A DNA stretch of 64,000 nt, taken from contig NZ_CP122458.1 in assembly GCF_032598905.1 (NCBI RefSeq), positions 7,217,001-7,281,000 on the forward strand. The letters are read 5' to 3'. This document shows positions 18,840 through 27,194 of this stretch, in pieces (positions within the stretch are counted from its first letter, which is position 1; the number at the start of each line of letters is the position of its first letter). A program made the position numbers and the translations under genes. Source of the DNA: Streptomyces sp. 11x1 (lineage in GTDB: Bacteria > Actinomycetota > Actinomycetes > Streptomycetales > Streptomycetaceae). The notes under the pieces were generated by a model. The model searched no databases and was not told the DNA's origin. It saw only the letters and a program-made list of their open reading frames with translations.

Positions 18840-19075
18840 ACTGCCGACGGGGCGGACGCCGCAGTAGCGGCCGGTGATCGGTGCCGCGTTCAACAGTGAC
18901 CGCGATCTCGTCCTCGGTGAGGCCGGCGCCGTCGAGGACCTCCGGCGTGGGGCGCCGGGGCCGTCCATCGGCAGGGCCAGGACGAGGAGTTCTCCGGCTG
19001 GGGTGACGCGCAGGTCGTTCTCGGTGGGGCCGTGGATGAGCTGGCGTACCCGGAAGCCATCGACGCTGCTTCCAA
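18840..19075 (-). pseudogene. Unidentified gene remnant
   Basis: The minus strand contains GSSVDGFRVRQLIHGPTEND, then LRVTPAGELLVLALPMDGP, and in another frame VLDGAGLTEDEIAVTV. The composition is that of a real protein, but it is split by a frameshift and lacks start and stop context. I do not recognise the family. Confidence 0.35.
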
Positions 19076-19140
19076 CTGACACTGCTTCCTCTGGGCTCAG
19101 ACATCCCGGTCCCCGGGTGTCCACGATCACGGGGGAGGTG

Positions 19141-20151
19141 TCACGGCTCCGGCTTCTCCCCGACGGCGACCAAGGCGAAACGGGGCAGAACGCACTGCCA
19201 CGTCGAGGGGCCGAGACGCTCGACGACGCACTCGCGGACGGCGCCTCCCATGCCGTCGAAAGCCGTGGACGTGTCCCAACGGAATATCTCGAGGGCGAGT
19301 TCGAACGCCGCCGTTGCTGCGCCCTGCTCTCCATGAGCCCGCACCAGCTTGTCCAACCCGTACATCTGCAGCAGGTACTGACCGAGTGCGGCCTGTGCGC
19401 CCTGCTCTGACGTCCCGGTCACCACGATCGGATCGAACATCCAGTCCGTCGTCACACCGCGGAAACCGGAGCGCGCGAGACACTCACGCATCCAGTCGGC
19501 GGTGAAGTGCGCGTAGCGATGGCCGGTCGCGGACTGCTTGTCCACGACGTCCTGGAACCAGATCGCCATGGGCGACCCTTCAGCAAAGTCGTGCAGCACG
19601 AACCGGCCCCCGGGCCGCAGCACCCGCCACGCCTCGTCGGCCACGGCCTGTCGCTCCGGCTCCGGGACGTGGTGGCTGCCGTAGGCGAGAAGCACACCGT
19701 CGACGCTTCCCGAGCGGAACACCTGCTGCTGGGCGCGCTGCCGGACGGCCGGAACGCCCGTTGCCCACGCGCTGGCGACCATGAACGAGGACGCGTCACA
19801 GGTCACGATCGTCGTGTCGGGCATGTCGAGACCGAGGCAGACCCGGTGGAGCAGCCCGTCGCCGCCCAGCAGATCCAGTACCACCGGCCGATCCCCGGCC
19901 GCAGGGCCGACCACCAGGTTCATGAGTCCCCGGATGCCCGTGATCCGCGCCTCCGGGCGGGCCTGCTGGGCAGCGACGTAACTTTCGCCCCTGCCTCCCT
20001 GCTGCGCGGTACCGAAGTCATCGCGGTCCTCGTCGGCCTCGAAGCCGAAGGCCCGCTCCTCGTCGATCAGCGTGTGCACGTGCGGCCAGGTCTCTCGCAA
20101 GGCCAGGAGCTGGGATCGCCGGTCCGCCGTGACCACCGCTTCCACTGTCAT
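19141..20151 (-). CDS. Class I SAM-dependent methyltransferase
   Basis: A 336-residue predicted methyltransferase. After an N-terminal extension of about 75 residues, the Rossmann core shows the SAM-binding loop VVLDLLGGDGLLHRVCLGLD, the acidic strand end TTIVTCDAS, and later the strand-4/5 region VDGVLLAYGSHHVPEPER and RVLRPGGRFVLHDFAEG. These are the usual motifs I-III, with a divergent, Ser/Ala-poor motif I (GGDG). The start ATG at 20151 overlaps the stop of the upstream RraA-like gene (ATGA), so the two are translationally coupled. Its place in a divergent gene set with an ATP-grasp and a flavoenzyme suggests tailoring of a small molecule or peptide. The substrate cannot be deduced from sequence. 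Confidence 0.83.
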   Translation of the reverse strand: MTVEAVVTADRRSQLLALRETWPHVHTLIDEERAFGFEADEDRDDFGTAQQGGRGESYVAAQQARPEARITGIRGLMNLVVGPAAGDRPVVLDLLGGDGLLHRVCLGLDMPDTTIVTCDASSFMVASAWATGVPAVRQRAQQQVFRSGSVDGVLLAYGSHHVPEPERQAVADEAWRVLRPGGRFVLHDFAEGSPMAIWFQDVVDKQSATGHRYAHFTADWMRECLARSGFRGVTTDWMFDPIVVTGTSEQGAQAALGQYLLQMYGLDKLVRAHGEQGAATAAFELALEIFRWDTSTAFDGMGGAVRECVVERLGPSTWQCVLPRFALVAVGEKPEP

Positions 20152-20906
20152 GCCATATCTCCTTTCGTGGGGGCACCGAGGCTGAGGTAGCCGTTGGCGG
20201 CCCGGGCCTCGGACAACGGCGCGCCCGCCCGCACCGCGGCGAGCACCCGCTCCTCCATGTCGTTGATCCGGCGGATCTCGGTGGCGACGGCGTCGGCCAT
20301 CTTGGCCGGGACGACCACGATTCCCGACTCGTCCGCACACACCCAGTCACCCGGGTGAACCTTGACTCCCCTGACCATGACCGGCTCCTGCACGGCAGCC
20401 AGCCTGACCCGGCCGCGCCCGGACTTGACGCACGTGCTCGCCGCCCAGATCGAGTAGCCGATCCCGGAGCTGCCCGCGACATCACGGCAGGCTCCGTCGA
20501 TCACCGTTCCCGCGACACCGCGGGCATGGGCGACCGTACTGACCAGGTCGCCCCACACAGAGCACCAGTCGCGGCCAGCATTGTCGATCACGATGACCGC
20601 CCCGGCGGGCACGTCGTCGACGAAGTCGCCGAGAGTGCCCGGGGAATCCGGGGTCACGACCTCGTAGCGCAACGTGAAAGCGGGTCCCACGACCACTCCC
20701 TCGCCGGTCAGCCTGCGCAGTCCGGTCACTCCGCCGTCACGGTCGAGGACGTCCATCGCGTCGGCGATGGTCGAGCAGTTCACCGTGTCGTTCAGGCGCT
20801 GCAGAGGAGACCCGCTGAGGGCATCCGATGAGCGCGCATCGTCGAGGCAGTCCTGGACGCTGGGCTCGGGACACCGCACTGTGCCCGACTCCGACGTTTC
20901 GTCCAT
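20148..20906 (-). CDS. RraA-like protein (oxo-acid aldolase/decarboxylase family)
   Basis: A 252-residue member of the RraA/HMG-aldolase fold. The family uses a divalent metal to catalyse retro-aldol cleavage or oxaloacetate decarboxylation; one branch inhibits RNase E. Family motifs are present: IADAMDVLDRDGG near the start, VIDNAGRDWCSVWGDLVSTV, and RGVAGTVIDGACRDVAG, which contains the Arg-Asp pair that binds substrate and metal. It ends with VCADESGIVVVPAKMADAV. The ATG at 20906 follows GGAGGAGA at ideal spacing. It is the first gene of a two-gene minus-strand unit divergent from the ATP-grasp operon, so a catabolic or biosynthetic aldolase role is more likely than RNase regulation. Confidence 0.85.
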   Translation of the reverse strand: MDETSESGTVRCPEPSVQDCLDDARSSDALSGSPLQRLNDTVNCSTIADAMDVLDRDGGVTGLRRLTGEGVVVGPAFTLRYEVVTPDSPGTLGDFVDDVPAGAVIVIDNAGRDWCSVWGDLVSTVAHARGVAGTVIDGACRDVAGSSGIGYSIWAASTCVKSGRGRVRLAAVQEPVMVRGVKVHPGDWVCADESGIVVVPAKMADAVATEIRRINDMEERVLAAVRAGAPLSEARAANGYLSLGAPTKGDMA

Positions 20907-21338
20907 CTTCTCTCCTCCGCCAGAAACTTTAGAGCGAGCTTAGTTAGCTATCGCGACCAGAGGCAACACTCGGGATGCCACTCGGGCACCACAACAACCG
21001 CCAATCCGGAGTTCTGCCTCGCCGACCTCGAATTCTTTGCGACTGCCCCTTCCTCAAGCCCACCGGACCGTGCCACACTCCCTCGCATCCGAGGCTGTAG
21101 TGACTCACAAGTATCTATTTCGATGGGGTTGCTTTCCCACCGTCCGGCCACAGTGCCGCTCGGTCAGCCACGGGGGCCCGCGACGTCCCCACGACGGCGG
21201 TCCACACAGCCCACTCCACCACCTACGCGTGCCGTCCCGACCCTCGGGCGGCACAGGACCAGCCCGCACAGAGCCGACCGCCGCGGAAGCGCGAGCGACG
21301 CGGACCACGGCAGTCAGGCCCACACCACGGGAGTACGG
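20907..21338. promoter_or_regulatory. Divergent control region of the RraA and ATP-grasp units
   Basis: A 430-base gene-free interval between two divergent units. It is unusually AT-rich at two places: 20930-20955, with TTAGTTAGCTATCG and partial symmetry AGCT..TAGTTAGCT, and 21100-21122, with CACAAGTATCTATTTCG. These may hold the promoters for the minus and plus units respectively. No matching operator pair was found, and no regulator gene is adjacent. Confidence 0.4.
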
Positions 21339-21476
21339 ATGAGTCCCAGACCCGGACGCGACCTCCGTCGCGCGCTCACCACGATCGTCCCCGTCACCCC
21401 CCTGCTCGCCCTCGCGGCATTCAGGGGATGCGTGCACTGCCGACGGCCCGTCAGGAAGGCGCAGGGCATCTCATGA
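21339..21476 (+). CDS. Small 45-aa peptide, coupled to ATP-grasp
   Basis: ATG 21339 is preceded by GGGAG at 5 bases, and the stop overlaps the ATP-grasp start as ATGA, the classical arrangement for translational coupling. The product is a basic N terminus (MSPRPGRDLRRA), a hydrophobic stretch (LTTIVPVTPLLALAAF), then GCVHC and a basic tail ending KAQGIS. It could be the precursor or substrate of the ATP-grasp enzyme, a small membrane peptide, or simply a leader that couples translation. It lacks the Asp/Glu/Thr-rich core typical of known graspetide precursors. It is too small for a family assignment. Confidence 0.5.
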   Translation: MSPRPGRDLRRALTTIVPVTPLLALAAFRGCVHCRRPVRKAQGIS

Positions 21477-22456
21477 CTCGACGACGCCGAATCGCATACC
21501 TCTGCCTCACGGTTCCCCATGACGATCTGTCAGACGTCGAGGCCGCGTTCGCCCGGCACGACACGGATGTGGAGGTCGTCAAGCTCGCCGAGGCGGACCG
21601 TGTCGACTGGGACAGCATCGACCTGCTGAGCCTGCGTATGCTGCGCTATTTCCACCTGGAGCCGGACCTGATCCCGCGCATTGAAGCTCTCTGCGCCCAG
21701 GTGAAGGCGAACGTTCCCGGGGGCCTGCCGGTGGTCAACCCCCCGGGACTGGTGGCCAGAGGGCTGGACAAGTTCGACTACCTTCCCCGACTCGTCGACG
21801 CCGGCGTGCCCGTTGTGCCGACCGAGTGGGTGCGCCGGGGAACGGCGACCACGCTCAGCGCCATCCTGGACCGGACCGGGTGGCGACGCGCCGTGGTCAA
21901 GCCCACGCTGTCAGCCCGGGGCTGGAACGCTTTCCGGGTGACCCGGGTCGAAAGCCCGGTCGAGGATCCCGACCCCACCGCCGACCATCCGCACTTCACG
22001 CTGCCCGATCAATCGGACGCGGCAGCCGTGAGCTCCGCCGAGCGCCGGTTCGCCGAACTGACCGCGATGACGACGGTGAGCGTGCAGCCCTTCGTGGACG
22101 AGATCACCACGCGTGGCGAGACGTCCTTCGTGTTCATAGGCGGACAGTTCAGCCATGCGATCGGAAAGTCGGTCGCGGAGAACGGCTGGGTCGCGCACGA
22201 GTCCTTCGGCGGGGTCAACACCCGCGTCGACGCAGACCCTGCCCATGTCGCCTGGGCCGAGGAACTGCACGGTCTGCTGTGCTCATGGTTCGAGCAGTTG
22301 CGGTACGCACGTATCGACACCCTGCCCACGCCGCAGGGCGGCCTGCAACTGCTGGAGTGCGAACTGGTCGCTCCCCGACTGTTCCTGCGCGAGGGCGGTG
22401 CGCTGGACCGCTATGCCCGCAGCGTGCTCGACGCCGCCCGCAACGGCCGGGGATGA
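21473..22456 (+). CDS. ATP-grasp ligase (RimK-like)
   Basis: A 327-residue protein with the layout of the ATP-grasp superfamily, which joins a carboxylate to an amine or similar nucleophile via an acyl-phosphate. It has an N-terminal pre-ATP-grasp domain (RIAYLCLTVPHDDLSDVEAA; LLSLRMLRYF), a central ATP-binding region (DKFDYLPRLVDAGVPVVPTE; AVVKPTLSARGWNAFRV, with VVKP as the nucleotide-contacting strand) and a C-terminal metal-binding segment (VSVQPFVDEITTRGETSFVF; GLQLLECELVAPRLFL, with E-x-E as magnesium ligands). The start overlaps the small peptide gene, and the flavoenzyme follows 12 bases after its stop, so these are one transcript. The substrate pair is unknown; a small carboxylic acid, amino acid or the upstream peptide are candidates. 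Confidence 0.82.
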   Translation: MTRRRRIAYLCLTVPHDDLSDVEAAFARHDTDVEVVKLAEADRVDWDSIDLLSLRMLRYFHLEPDLIPRIEALCAQVKANVPGGLPVVNPPGLVARGLDKFDYLPRLVDAGVPVVPTEWVRRGTATTLSAILDRTGWRRAVVKPTLSARGWNAFRVTRVESPVEDPDPTADHPHFTLPDQSDAAAVSSAERRFAELTAMTTVSVQPFVDEITTRGETSFVFIGGQFSHAIGKSVAENGWVAHESFGGVNTRVDADPAHVAWAEELHGLLCSWFEQLRYARIDTLPTPQGGLQLLECELVAPRLFLREGGALDRYARSVLDAARNGRG

Positions 22457-22468
22457 GGAGGGCATCAC

Positions 22469-24376
22469 ATGGACAGTAATGTCGACCTGGAACCGAGAAC
22501 AACGGGGTCCCAGACGGATGTCGTGGTCGTGGGCGCGGGCATGGTGGGTTTGCTGGCCGCGCTGAGCTTGGCCAAACGAGGGATGAACGTCACCGTCATC
22601 GATGACGTGGTGAACCAGAAGCGCAGCTACAAGGTGGGCGAGTCGTTCCTGGTCTCCACCGGAGTTCCCCGCGTGATCGGCGAGCTCGACGACTTCCTCA
22701 ACGACCAGTGCTTCGTCAAGCTGGGCGTCTGGTTCACCTACGGCGTCGAGGGAGAACGGGAGTTCCGCCCCAAGTCGGAGTGGGTCGTCGCCGCCATGTC
22801 GGAGTTCACGCTCCAGGAGATGTCCGACGACCACCGTGACCACTACCTGTACAAACAGGCCAAGAACAAGCTGGCCTTCCGCGCGTTGGCGGTGGACCAG
22901 CAGATATGCCGGCCCGACACGGAAGACCTCCTGCGCAAGTCCGTGCACTCCAAACCCAACATCCGCTTCCTCGACACGGCGCGGGTCACCGATGTCGAGA
23001 TCGCCGGGAGCGACACCGACGCGCACCTGGTGACCTGGACTGACCACACCGCGAACACACAGGGCAGTGTCCAGGCCCGCTGGGTCATCGACTGCTCCGG
23101 CCGGAGCCGGATGCTGGCGACCAAGCTCGGCCACCGCGCCGAATCGCGGGTGCTCAACGACGGTTTCCAGACCACGGCCCTGTGGGGACAGTTCTCGGGC
23201 ATCACGGACGAGATGTTCGAACCGGTGTGGCGGTACAACACCGAGGACGGCACCTCCACTCGCAGAGACCTGTTCACCCTGCACCTGTGGGGCGACGGCC
23301 ACTGGATCTGGGTGATCCGGCTCGCGGGAGGCCGCGTGAGTGTCGGCATCACCTACGACCAGAGGAAGCTGCCGAAGGGGGGCAGCCCCCGGGAACAGTT
23401 CTTCGCGGCACTGGCCGGATATCCCGTCTTCGACGGGGTGCTCAGCGAGGACAACCTGCTCGAATTCCGCATGTACCGGAACGTGCAGCATGTGACGGAC
23501 ACCTTCGTGCACCCGAAGCGGTACGCGCTGATCGGCGACTCGTCGTCGATCATCGACGCCTACTACAGCCAGGGACTGGGCCAGTCCTTCCAGACGATGT
23601 GGCACGTCTCGAACATCATCGAGAAGGACGTCAGACACACCAGCCTCGACACCGGCTACATCGACCGGGTCAACAAGGCCACCTTCGAGGACTGGCTGAT
23701 CATCAGGAACTTCGTCCGGGAGAAGTACACCGGCGTCATCGCTGACCCTCGCTTCTTCCTGCTGTCGCACCTGCTCGACTGGGCGGTCATCTGGTCGACC
23801 GGGACCGCCCGGTACCGCTGGACGAACTGGCTCGCGGCGACCGGCGGCGACCCGTCCAAAGAGGACGCGGCCGGCCGGAGAGCACGAAAGTTCTGCGAAA
23901 CCCACCTGTTCTATTCCAAGGGACAGCCGTGGCACTGGCTGCCGGAGCAGGCGGTCCGACGTCGCCTGGAACGCTTCCAGACCAAGCTCGGCGAACGGGC
24001 CCGATGGCGGATCGAGCACGGCATCACCGGCCCGACAGTGTTCTGCCAGTTGTCGCTGACCCGTTGCCTGCCGAGCATGTGGCGGCTGCTCGGAAAGACG
24101 GACTCGGCACGCGTGGAAGTCTCCGGGCCGGACTTCGTGGCCCCGAGAAAGCTGCGCAAGCCGTGGGCACGGTCGTGGGTCAACGCATTGCCGTTGACTG
24201 CCTCCCAACGGTTCCTGCTGGTGCTCAAGCTACGAGCTCCCCTACTCGCGACGCTGTTTCTCGCCTGCTACGCACTGGACGCGGCCGACACCGCGCGGCT
24301 GAAGGGGCTGCATCTGCTCCGCGGCGGGCGGCGCAAGACGCCCACGACGCTCTCCACCACGAAGGGCGATCGATAG
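22469..24376 (+). CDS. Flavin-dependent halogenase/monooxygenase-like protein
   Basis: A 635-residue FAD-dependent enzyme. The N-terminal dinucleotide loop is VVVGAGMVGLLAALSLAKRG, followed by VGESFLVSTGVP, the GES..P element of flavin-dependent halogenases. A W-I-W-V-I-R sequence at about 279-284 matches the W-x-W-x-I-P halogenase motif except for the final Pro. The second FAD element reads ALIGDSSSIIDAYYSQGLG. The C terminus is long, basic and ends with a hydrophobic segment (APLLATLFLACYALDAADTA), suggesting membrane association. ATG 22469 follows GAGGAGG. It could chlorinate or brominate an aromatic or activated substrate, or oxygenate or dehydrogenate it; the Pro-to-Arg change leaves halogenation uncertain. 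It sits between the ATP-grasp gene and an antiporter. Confidence 0.78.
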   Translation: MDSNVDLEPRTTGSQTDVVVVGAGMVGLLAALSLAKRGMNVTVIDDVVNQKRSYKVGESFLVSTGVPRVIGELDDFLNDQCFVKLGVWFTYGVEGEREFRPKSEWVVAAMSEFTLQEMSDDHRDHYLYKQAKNKLAFRALAVDQQICRPDTEDLLRKSVHSKPNIRFLDTARVTDVEIAGSDTDAHLVTWTDHTANTQGSVQARWVIDCSGRSRMLATKLGHRAESRVLNDGFQTTALWGQFSGITDEMFEPVWRYNTEDGTSTRRDLFTLHLWGDGHWIWVIRLAGGRVSVGITYDQRKLPKGGSPREQFFAALAGYPVFDGVLSEDNLLEFRMYRNVQHVTDTFVHPKRYALIGDSSSIIDAYYSQGLGQSFQTMWHVSNIIEKDVRHTSLDTGYIDRVNKATFEDWLIIRNFVREKYTGVIADPRFFLLSHLLDWAVIWSTGTARYRWTNWLAATGGDPSKEDAAGRRARKFCETHLFYSKGQPWHWLPEQAVRRRLERFQTKLGERARWRIEHGITGPTVFCQLSLTRCLPSMWRLLGKTDSARVEVSGPDFVAPRKLRKPWARSWVNALPLTASQRFLLVLKLRAPLLATLFLACYALDAADTARLKGLHLLRGGRRKTPTTLSTTKGDR

Positions 24377-24570
24377 CCACGACGAGGAGGCGCTGCTCGG
24401 CGGTCCGCGCCCCTGCGGACATCGGGGTCCCGCACTCAGGACAAGCGGGTGGTCAACTGCTCCGGCGCAACCGCTGCCGGCCACGCTTGTCCCATGGCTC
24501 CGGACCGAGGGTGACACCGGCCGCCGGACCGTCGACCTGCGGTGCGCGCCCCGCCAAGGAAGGGAGAATC

Positions 24571-25884
24571 GTGACCGTCGCCGAGGTGATGCCCCGCCTG
24601 CTGCTCGCCCTGCCGCTCGCCATCGCGGTCTGCCGTGCGGGCGGCGCGGCAGCACGCCGGCTGGGGCAGCCCCCGGTGGTGGGCGAGATCGCCGTCGGTG
24701 TCCTGATCGGCCCCTCGCTGCTCGGCGGAGAGCGGTCGGACGCGCAGAGCTACCTCCTCCCGCCCACCGTCCTGAACCACATCGAGGTCCTGGGTCAAGT
24801 AGGCCTGCTCACCTTCATGTTCCTCACCGGACTCACCCTCGACCTTCGGCACTTGCGCGGCCATGGCCGCGCGGCGGTCGCGGTCAGCCAGGCCGGCATC
24901 CTGGTGCCCCTGTTGCTGGGCGGCTCCCTCGGCCTGGCCCTGTACGGCCCACTGGCGCCCGAAGGCGTCGAGCGGAGTACCTTCACGCTGTTCGTCGCGG
25001 TCGCCATGAGCATCACCGCCTTCCCCGTACTGGCGCGGATCCTCACCGACCGCGGGCTCTACCAGTCCCCGCTGGGCAGCCTCGCCATGGCCTGTGCCGC
25101 GGTGGACGACATCACCGCGTGGTGCTTGCTGGCCCTCGTGGTCGCAGTCAGCCGCGGTGGCACACCGCTCGACTCTCTGACAGCCGCGGCGCTGGTGCTG
25201 CTGTACGCCGCGGTGATGCTGCGGCTCGTGCGGCCCCTGCTGGAGAAGGCGCTGCGGTCGCGGCCCGCACCGGTCGTCCTGGTATGGCTGTTCTGCGGCA
25301 TGTGCCTTTCCTCGGTCGTCACCGACATGATCGGTGTCCACGCGCTCTTCGGCGCCTTCACGTTCGGCGTCGTCACCCCGCGCGGGTCCGAAACGGTCGA
25401 AAAGGCCGTGGGAGCACTGCGGTCGGTCGTCGTTCCGCTGCTGCTGCCACTGTTCTTCCTGGTGGCCGGTCTGCATGCCGACGTGGGAGTCCTCGCGGCG
25501 GATCCGGCACAGTGGTTGTGGCTCGGCGCAATCCTCATCGTGGCCTTGGCCGGAAAATGGGGAGGTGCCGCCGCGGCAGCCCGGCTGAGCGGGCTCCCCT
25601 GGCGCCAGGCACTGGCCCTTGGCGCGCTGATGAACTGTCGCGGCCTGACGGAACTCATCGTGCTCACCGTCGGCCTGGACCTCGGTGTCATCAGCCGGGA
25701 GCTGTTCACGATGCTGGTACTGATGGCACTGCTCACCACCGCGATCACCTCCCCGGCAGTAGCCGCCTTCGGCTACGGATCCCACCCACGCAACCGGTCC
25801 ACCGGTACCACGAGCACGCCGTGTGACACTCCCGAGGAGGTCGGGGAACCGCCGTTGCCCGATGACACGATCCGGTCCGGATGA
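24571..25884 (+). CDS. CPA2-type cation/proton antiporter
   Basis: A 437-residue membrane protein of the monovalent cation:proton antiporter-2 family (KefB/NapA-like), about 12 helices. Features are LGQPPVVGEIAVGVLIGPSL near the N terminus, SITAFPVLARILTDRGL and AMACAAVDDITAWCLLALVV, with the DD pair typical of the ion-binding site, and ALGALMNCRGLTELIVLTVG. GTG 24571 is chosen because AAGGGAG precedes it and the helices start immediately; upstream sequence in frame is not membrane-like. The tail after residue 400 is hydrophilic and lacks a TrkA-N domain. It lies 194 bases after the flavoenzyme and may contribute export or resistance, or be an independent ion-homeostasis gene. Confidence 0.87.
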   Translation: MTVAEVMPRLLLALPLAIAVCRAGGAAARRLGQPPVVGEIAVGVLIGPSLLGGERSDAQSYLLPPTVLNHIEVLGQVGLLTFMFLTGLTLDLRHLRGHGRAAVAVSQAGILVPLLLGGSLGLALYGPLAPEGVERSTFTLFVAVAMSITAFPVLARILTDRGLYQSPLGSLAMACAAVDDITAWCLLALVVAVSRGGTPLDSLTAAALVLLYAAVMLRLVRPLLEKALRSRPAPVVLVWLFCGMCLSSVVTDMIGVHALFGAFTFGVVTPRGSETVEKAVGALRSVVVPLLLPLFFLVAGLHADVGVLAADPAQWLWLGAILIVALAGKWGGAAAAARLSGLPWRQALALGALMNCRGLTELIVLTVGLDLGVISRELFTMLVLMALLTTAITSPAVAAFGYGSHPRNRSTGTTSTPCDTPEEVGEPPLPDDTIRSG

Positions 25885-26314
25885 CGTACGGTCACGGGGA
25901 CGTCGGGGGCCCGCCTGTCCATCCCTGCCCCCTGCGGAAGGAACCCACAGCCGGCCCACCCGGACGCGGTCCGGCCGCTCTTCGTGTGCCGTCAAGTCCT
26001 GGGCGTGCGGTCCACTTCCTCGACACGCTGTTCCACGGCCACCGGCCATGGGGTGAGCTCCTCGACGAAGTTCGACGGTGAGCTGTTCCTGTAGGTGCGG
26101 GAGCGGCGGTGGTTCACGAACCGTCCTGCACCGTGCCCCTTCCGCCGACCGCCCCGGCGGCGTGCCGCGCGGTCATAGCCCCGCTGGTAACGAGGACCAT
26201 GATCAAGTCCATCGGCTGCCGGAGAAGCCCTCGGTCCCACCGACACTCGACGACATGCTGTGGCCGTTGCGGGCGTACGCCCCGGCTGCGATCGGCTCAG
26301 GGCTTTCCTGAAGG
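25885..26314. other. Intergenic after the antiporter, nothing recognised
   Basis: No reliable gene on either strand. Minus-strand frames are Arg/Pro-rich antisense-like, and no terminator of convincing strength was seen. Confidence 0.3.
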
Positions 26315-26490
26315 TGTCCTCACAGCCCTCCTTCGGTAGGCGGTGGGGCTGGTCGCGAAGCGGGACTATGAACGCCCGGGAGAAGTGGGACGCATCCTTG
26401 TAACCGACGTGCAGCGCGATGCTGCTGACGCTCTGAGCGTCGTATCCGGCCCCAGCAGCATCGCGCGGGCGCGGTCGAGTCGCTGGTGGA
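26315..26490 (-). pseudogene. AraC-family helix-turn-helix remnant
   Basis: The minus strand reads DAQSVSSIALHVGYKDASHF, then SRAFIVPL, the second helix-turn-helix of an AraC/XylS regulator, preceded in another frame by RLDRARAMLLGPDTT, the linker that normally comes before it. The effector domain and the end of the gene are missing. It is a truncated, frameshifted fragment immediately upstream of a VapB gene. Confidence 0.6.
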
Positions 26491-26505
26491 TGCTGGAGGT
26501 GTCCG

Positions 26506-26739
26506 ATGTCCGTCACGCAGATTGATCTCGACGACGAGGCGCTGGCCGAGGCCATGCGGCTCATGGGCGTCACGACGAAGAAGGAGACCGTCAACGCGGC
26601 CCTGCGGGACTACGTGGCGCGGATCAAGCGGCTTGAGGCTGCGGAGAAGCTGGTCGCGCGGGGTGAGCGTGGAGAGTTCGAGCAGGCCGCGGCGGCGCAT
26701 GACGCGGAGAAGCGTGCGCGACGCGAGGCCTTCGAGTGA
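26506..26739 (+). CDS. vapB: VapB-type antitoxin
   Basis: A 77-residue antitoxin: an N-terminal ribbon-helix-helix DNA-binding segment (TQIDLDDEALAEAMRLMGVT; KKETVNAALRDYVAR) followed by a charged C-terminal tail (LVARGERGEFEQAAAAHDAE) that would wrap the PIN toxin. It would neutralise the ribonuclease encoded next and autorepress the operon. The stop overlaps the toxin start (GTGA), the usual vapBC layout. The gene is intact although its toxin is frameshifted. Confidence 0.82.
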   Translation: MSVTQIDLDDEALAEAMRLMGVTTKKETVNAALRDYVARIKRLEAAEKLVARGERGEFEQAAAAHDAEKRARREAFE

Positions 26740-27141
26740 TCACGTATCTGGTGGACACCTCGGCTCTGTGGCACCTGTTTCGCACCCCAGGCGCATTGCG
26801 GCCCTGGGAGGGACACATCGCTGCCGGGGTTCCACCTCTGCGAGCCGACACGTGCCGAATTTCTCTACTCGGCGACCAGCCCGTCCCATCGGGATGAGCT
26901 CGCAGAGGAACTGGACGCGCTCTGCTTGCTCTCTCCGGTACCGAAGAACGCCTGGCGTTGGGTCGACACCGCCCAGTACAAACTGACCCAGCAAGGCCAG
27001 CATCGGGCGGCTGGGGAGATCGATCTGTTGGTGTGTGCGACAGCTGTGCACCATGGGCACACTGTTCTCCACGTGGACAACGACTTCGCGACGGTGGCCG
27101 GAGTTCTCAAGGAAGTCCAGCAGCGAGACGCACGAGTCTGA
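26736..27141 (+). pseudogene. vapC: VapC-type PIN ribonuclease, frameshifted
   Basis: From GTG 26736 the frame reads VITYLVDTSALWHLF with the first catalytic Asp, up to HIAAG. The homologous sequence then continues in the next frame from about 26830 (HLCEPTRAEFLYSATSPSHR; IDLLVCATAVHHGHTVLHVD, with the later PIN acidic residues) to the stop at 27141. A single one-base shift separates the halves. As written, the toxin would stop about 50 residues in. Either the gene is inactivated or the base is a sequencing error. Restored, it would be about 134 residues, normal for VapC. Confidence 0.75.
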
Positions 27142-27194
27142 TCTCCTGGAGCCAGTTCACGCTGTCGGTCTGCAGGCCTCTCGATGATCGACGC

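Noticed and set aside
20148..20906. RNase E inhibitor RraA function
   Set aside because: The protein has the aldolase-type Arg-Asp site and an operon partner methyltransferase; it is larger than RraA itself, and the regulatory role is known only for the short enterobacterial proteins.
21123..21338. Longer version of the small peptide starting at 21123
   Set aside because: The extra residues are Arg/Pro/Thr-rich without a ribosome site, while ATG 21339 has GGGAG at good distance.
24436..26049. Long minus-strand frame opposite the antiporter
   Set aside because: Arg/Gln/Asp/His-rich antisense composition; the plus-strand membrane protein accounts for the sequence.
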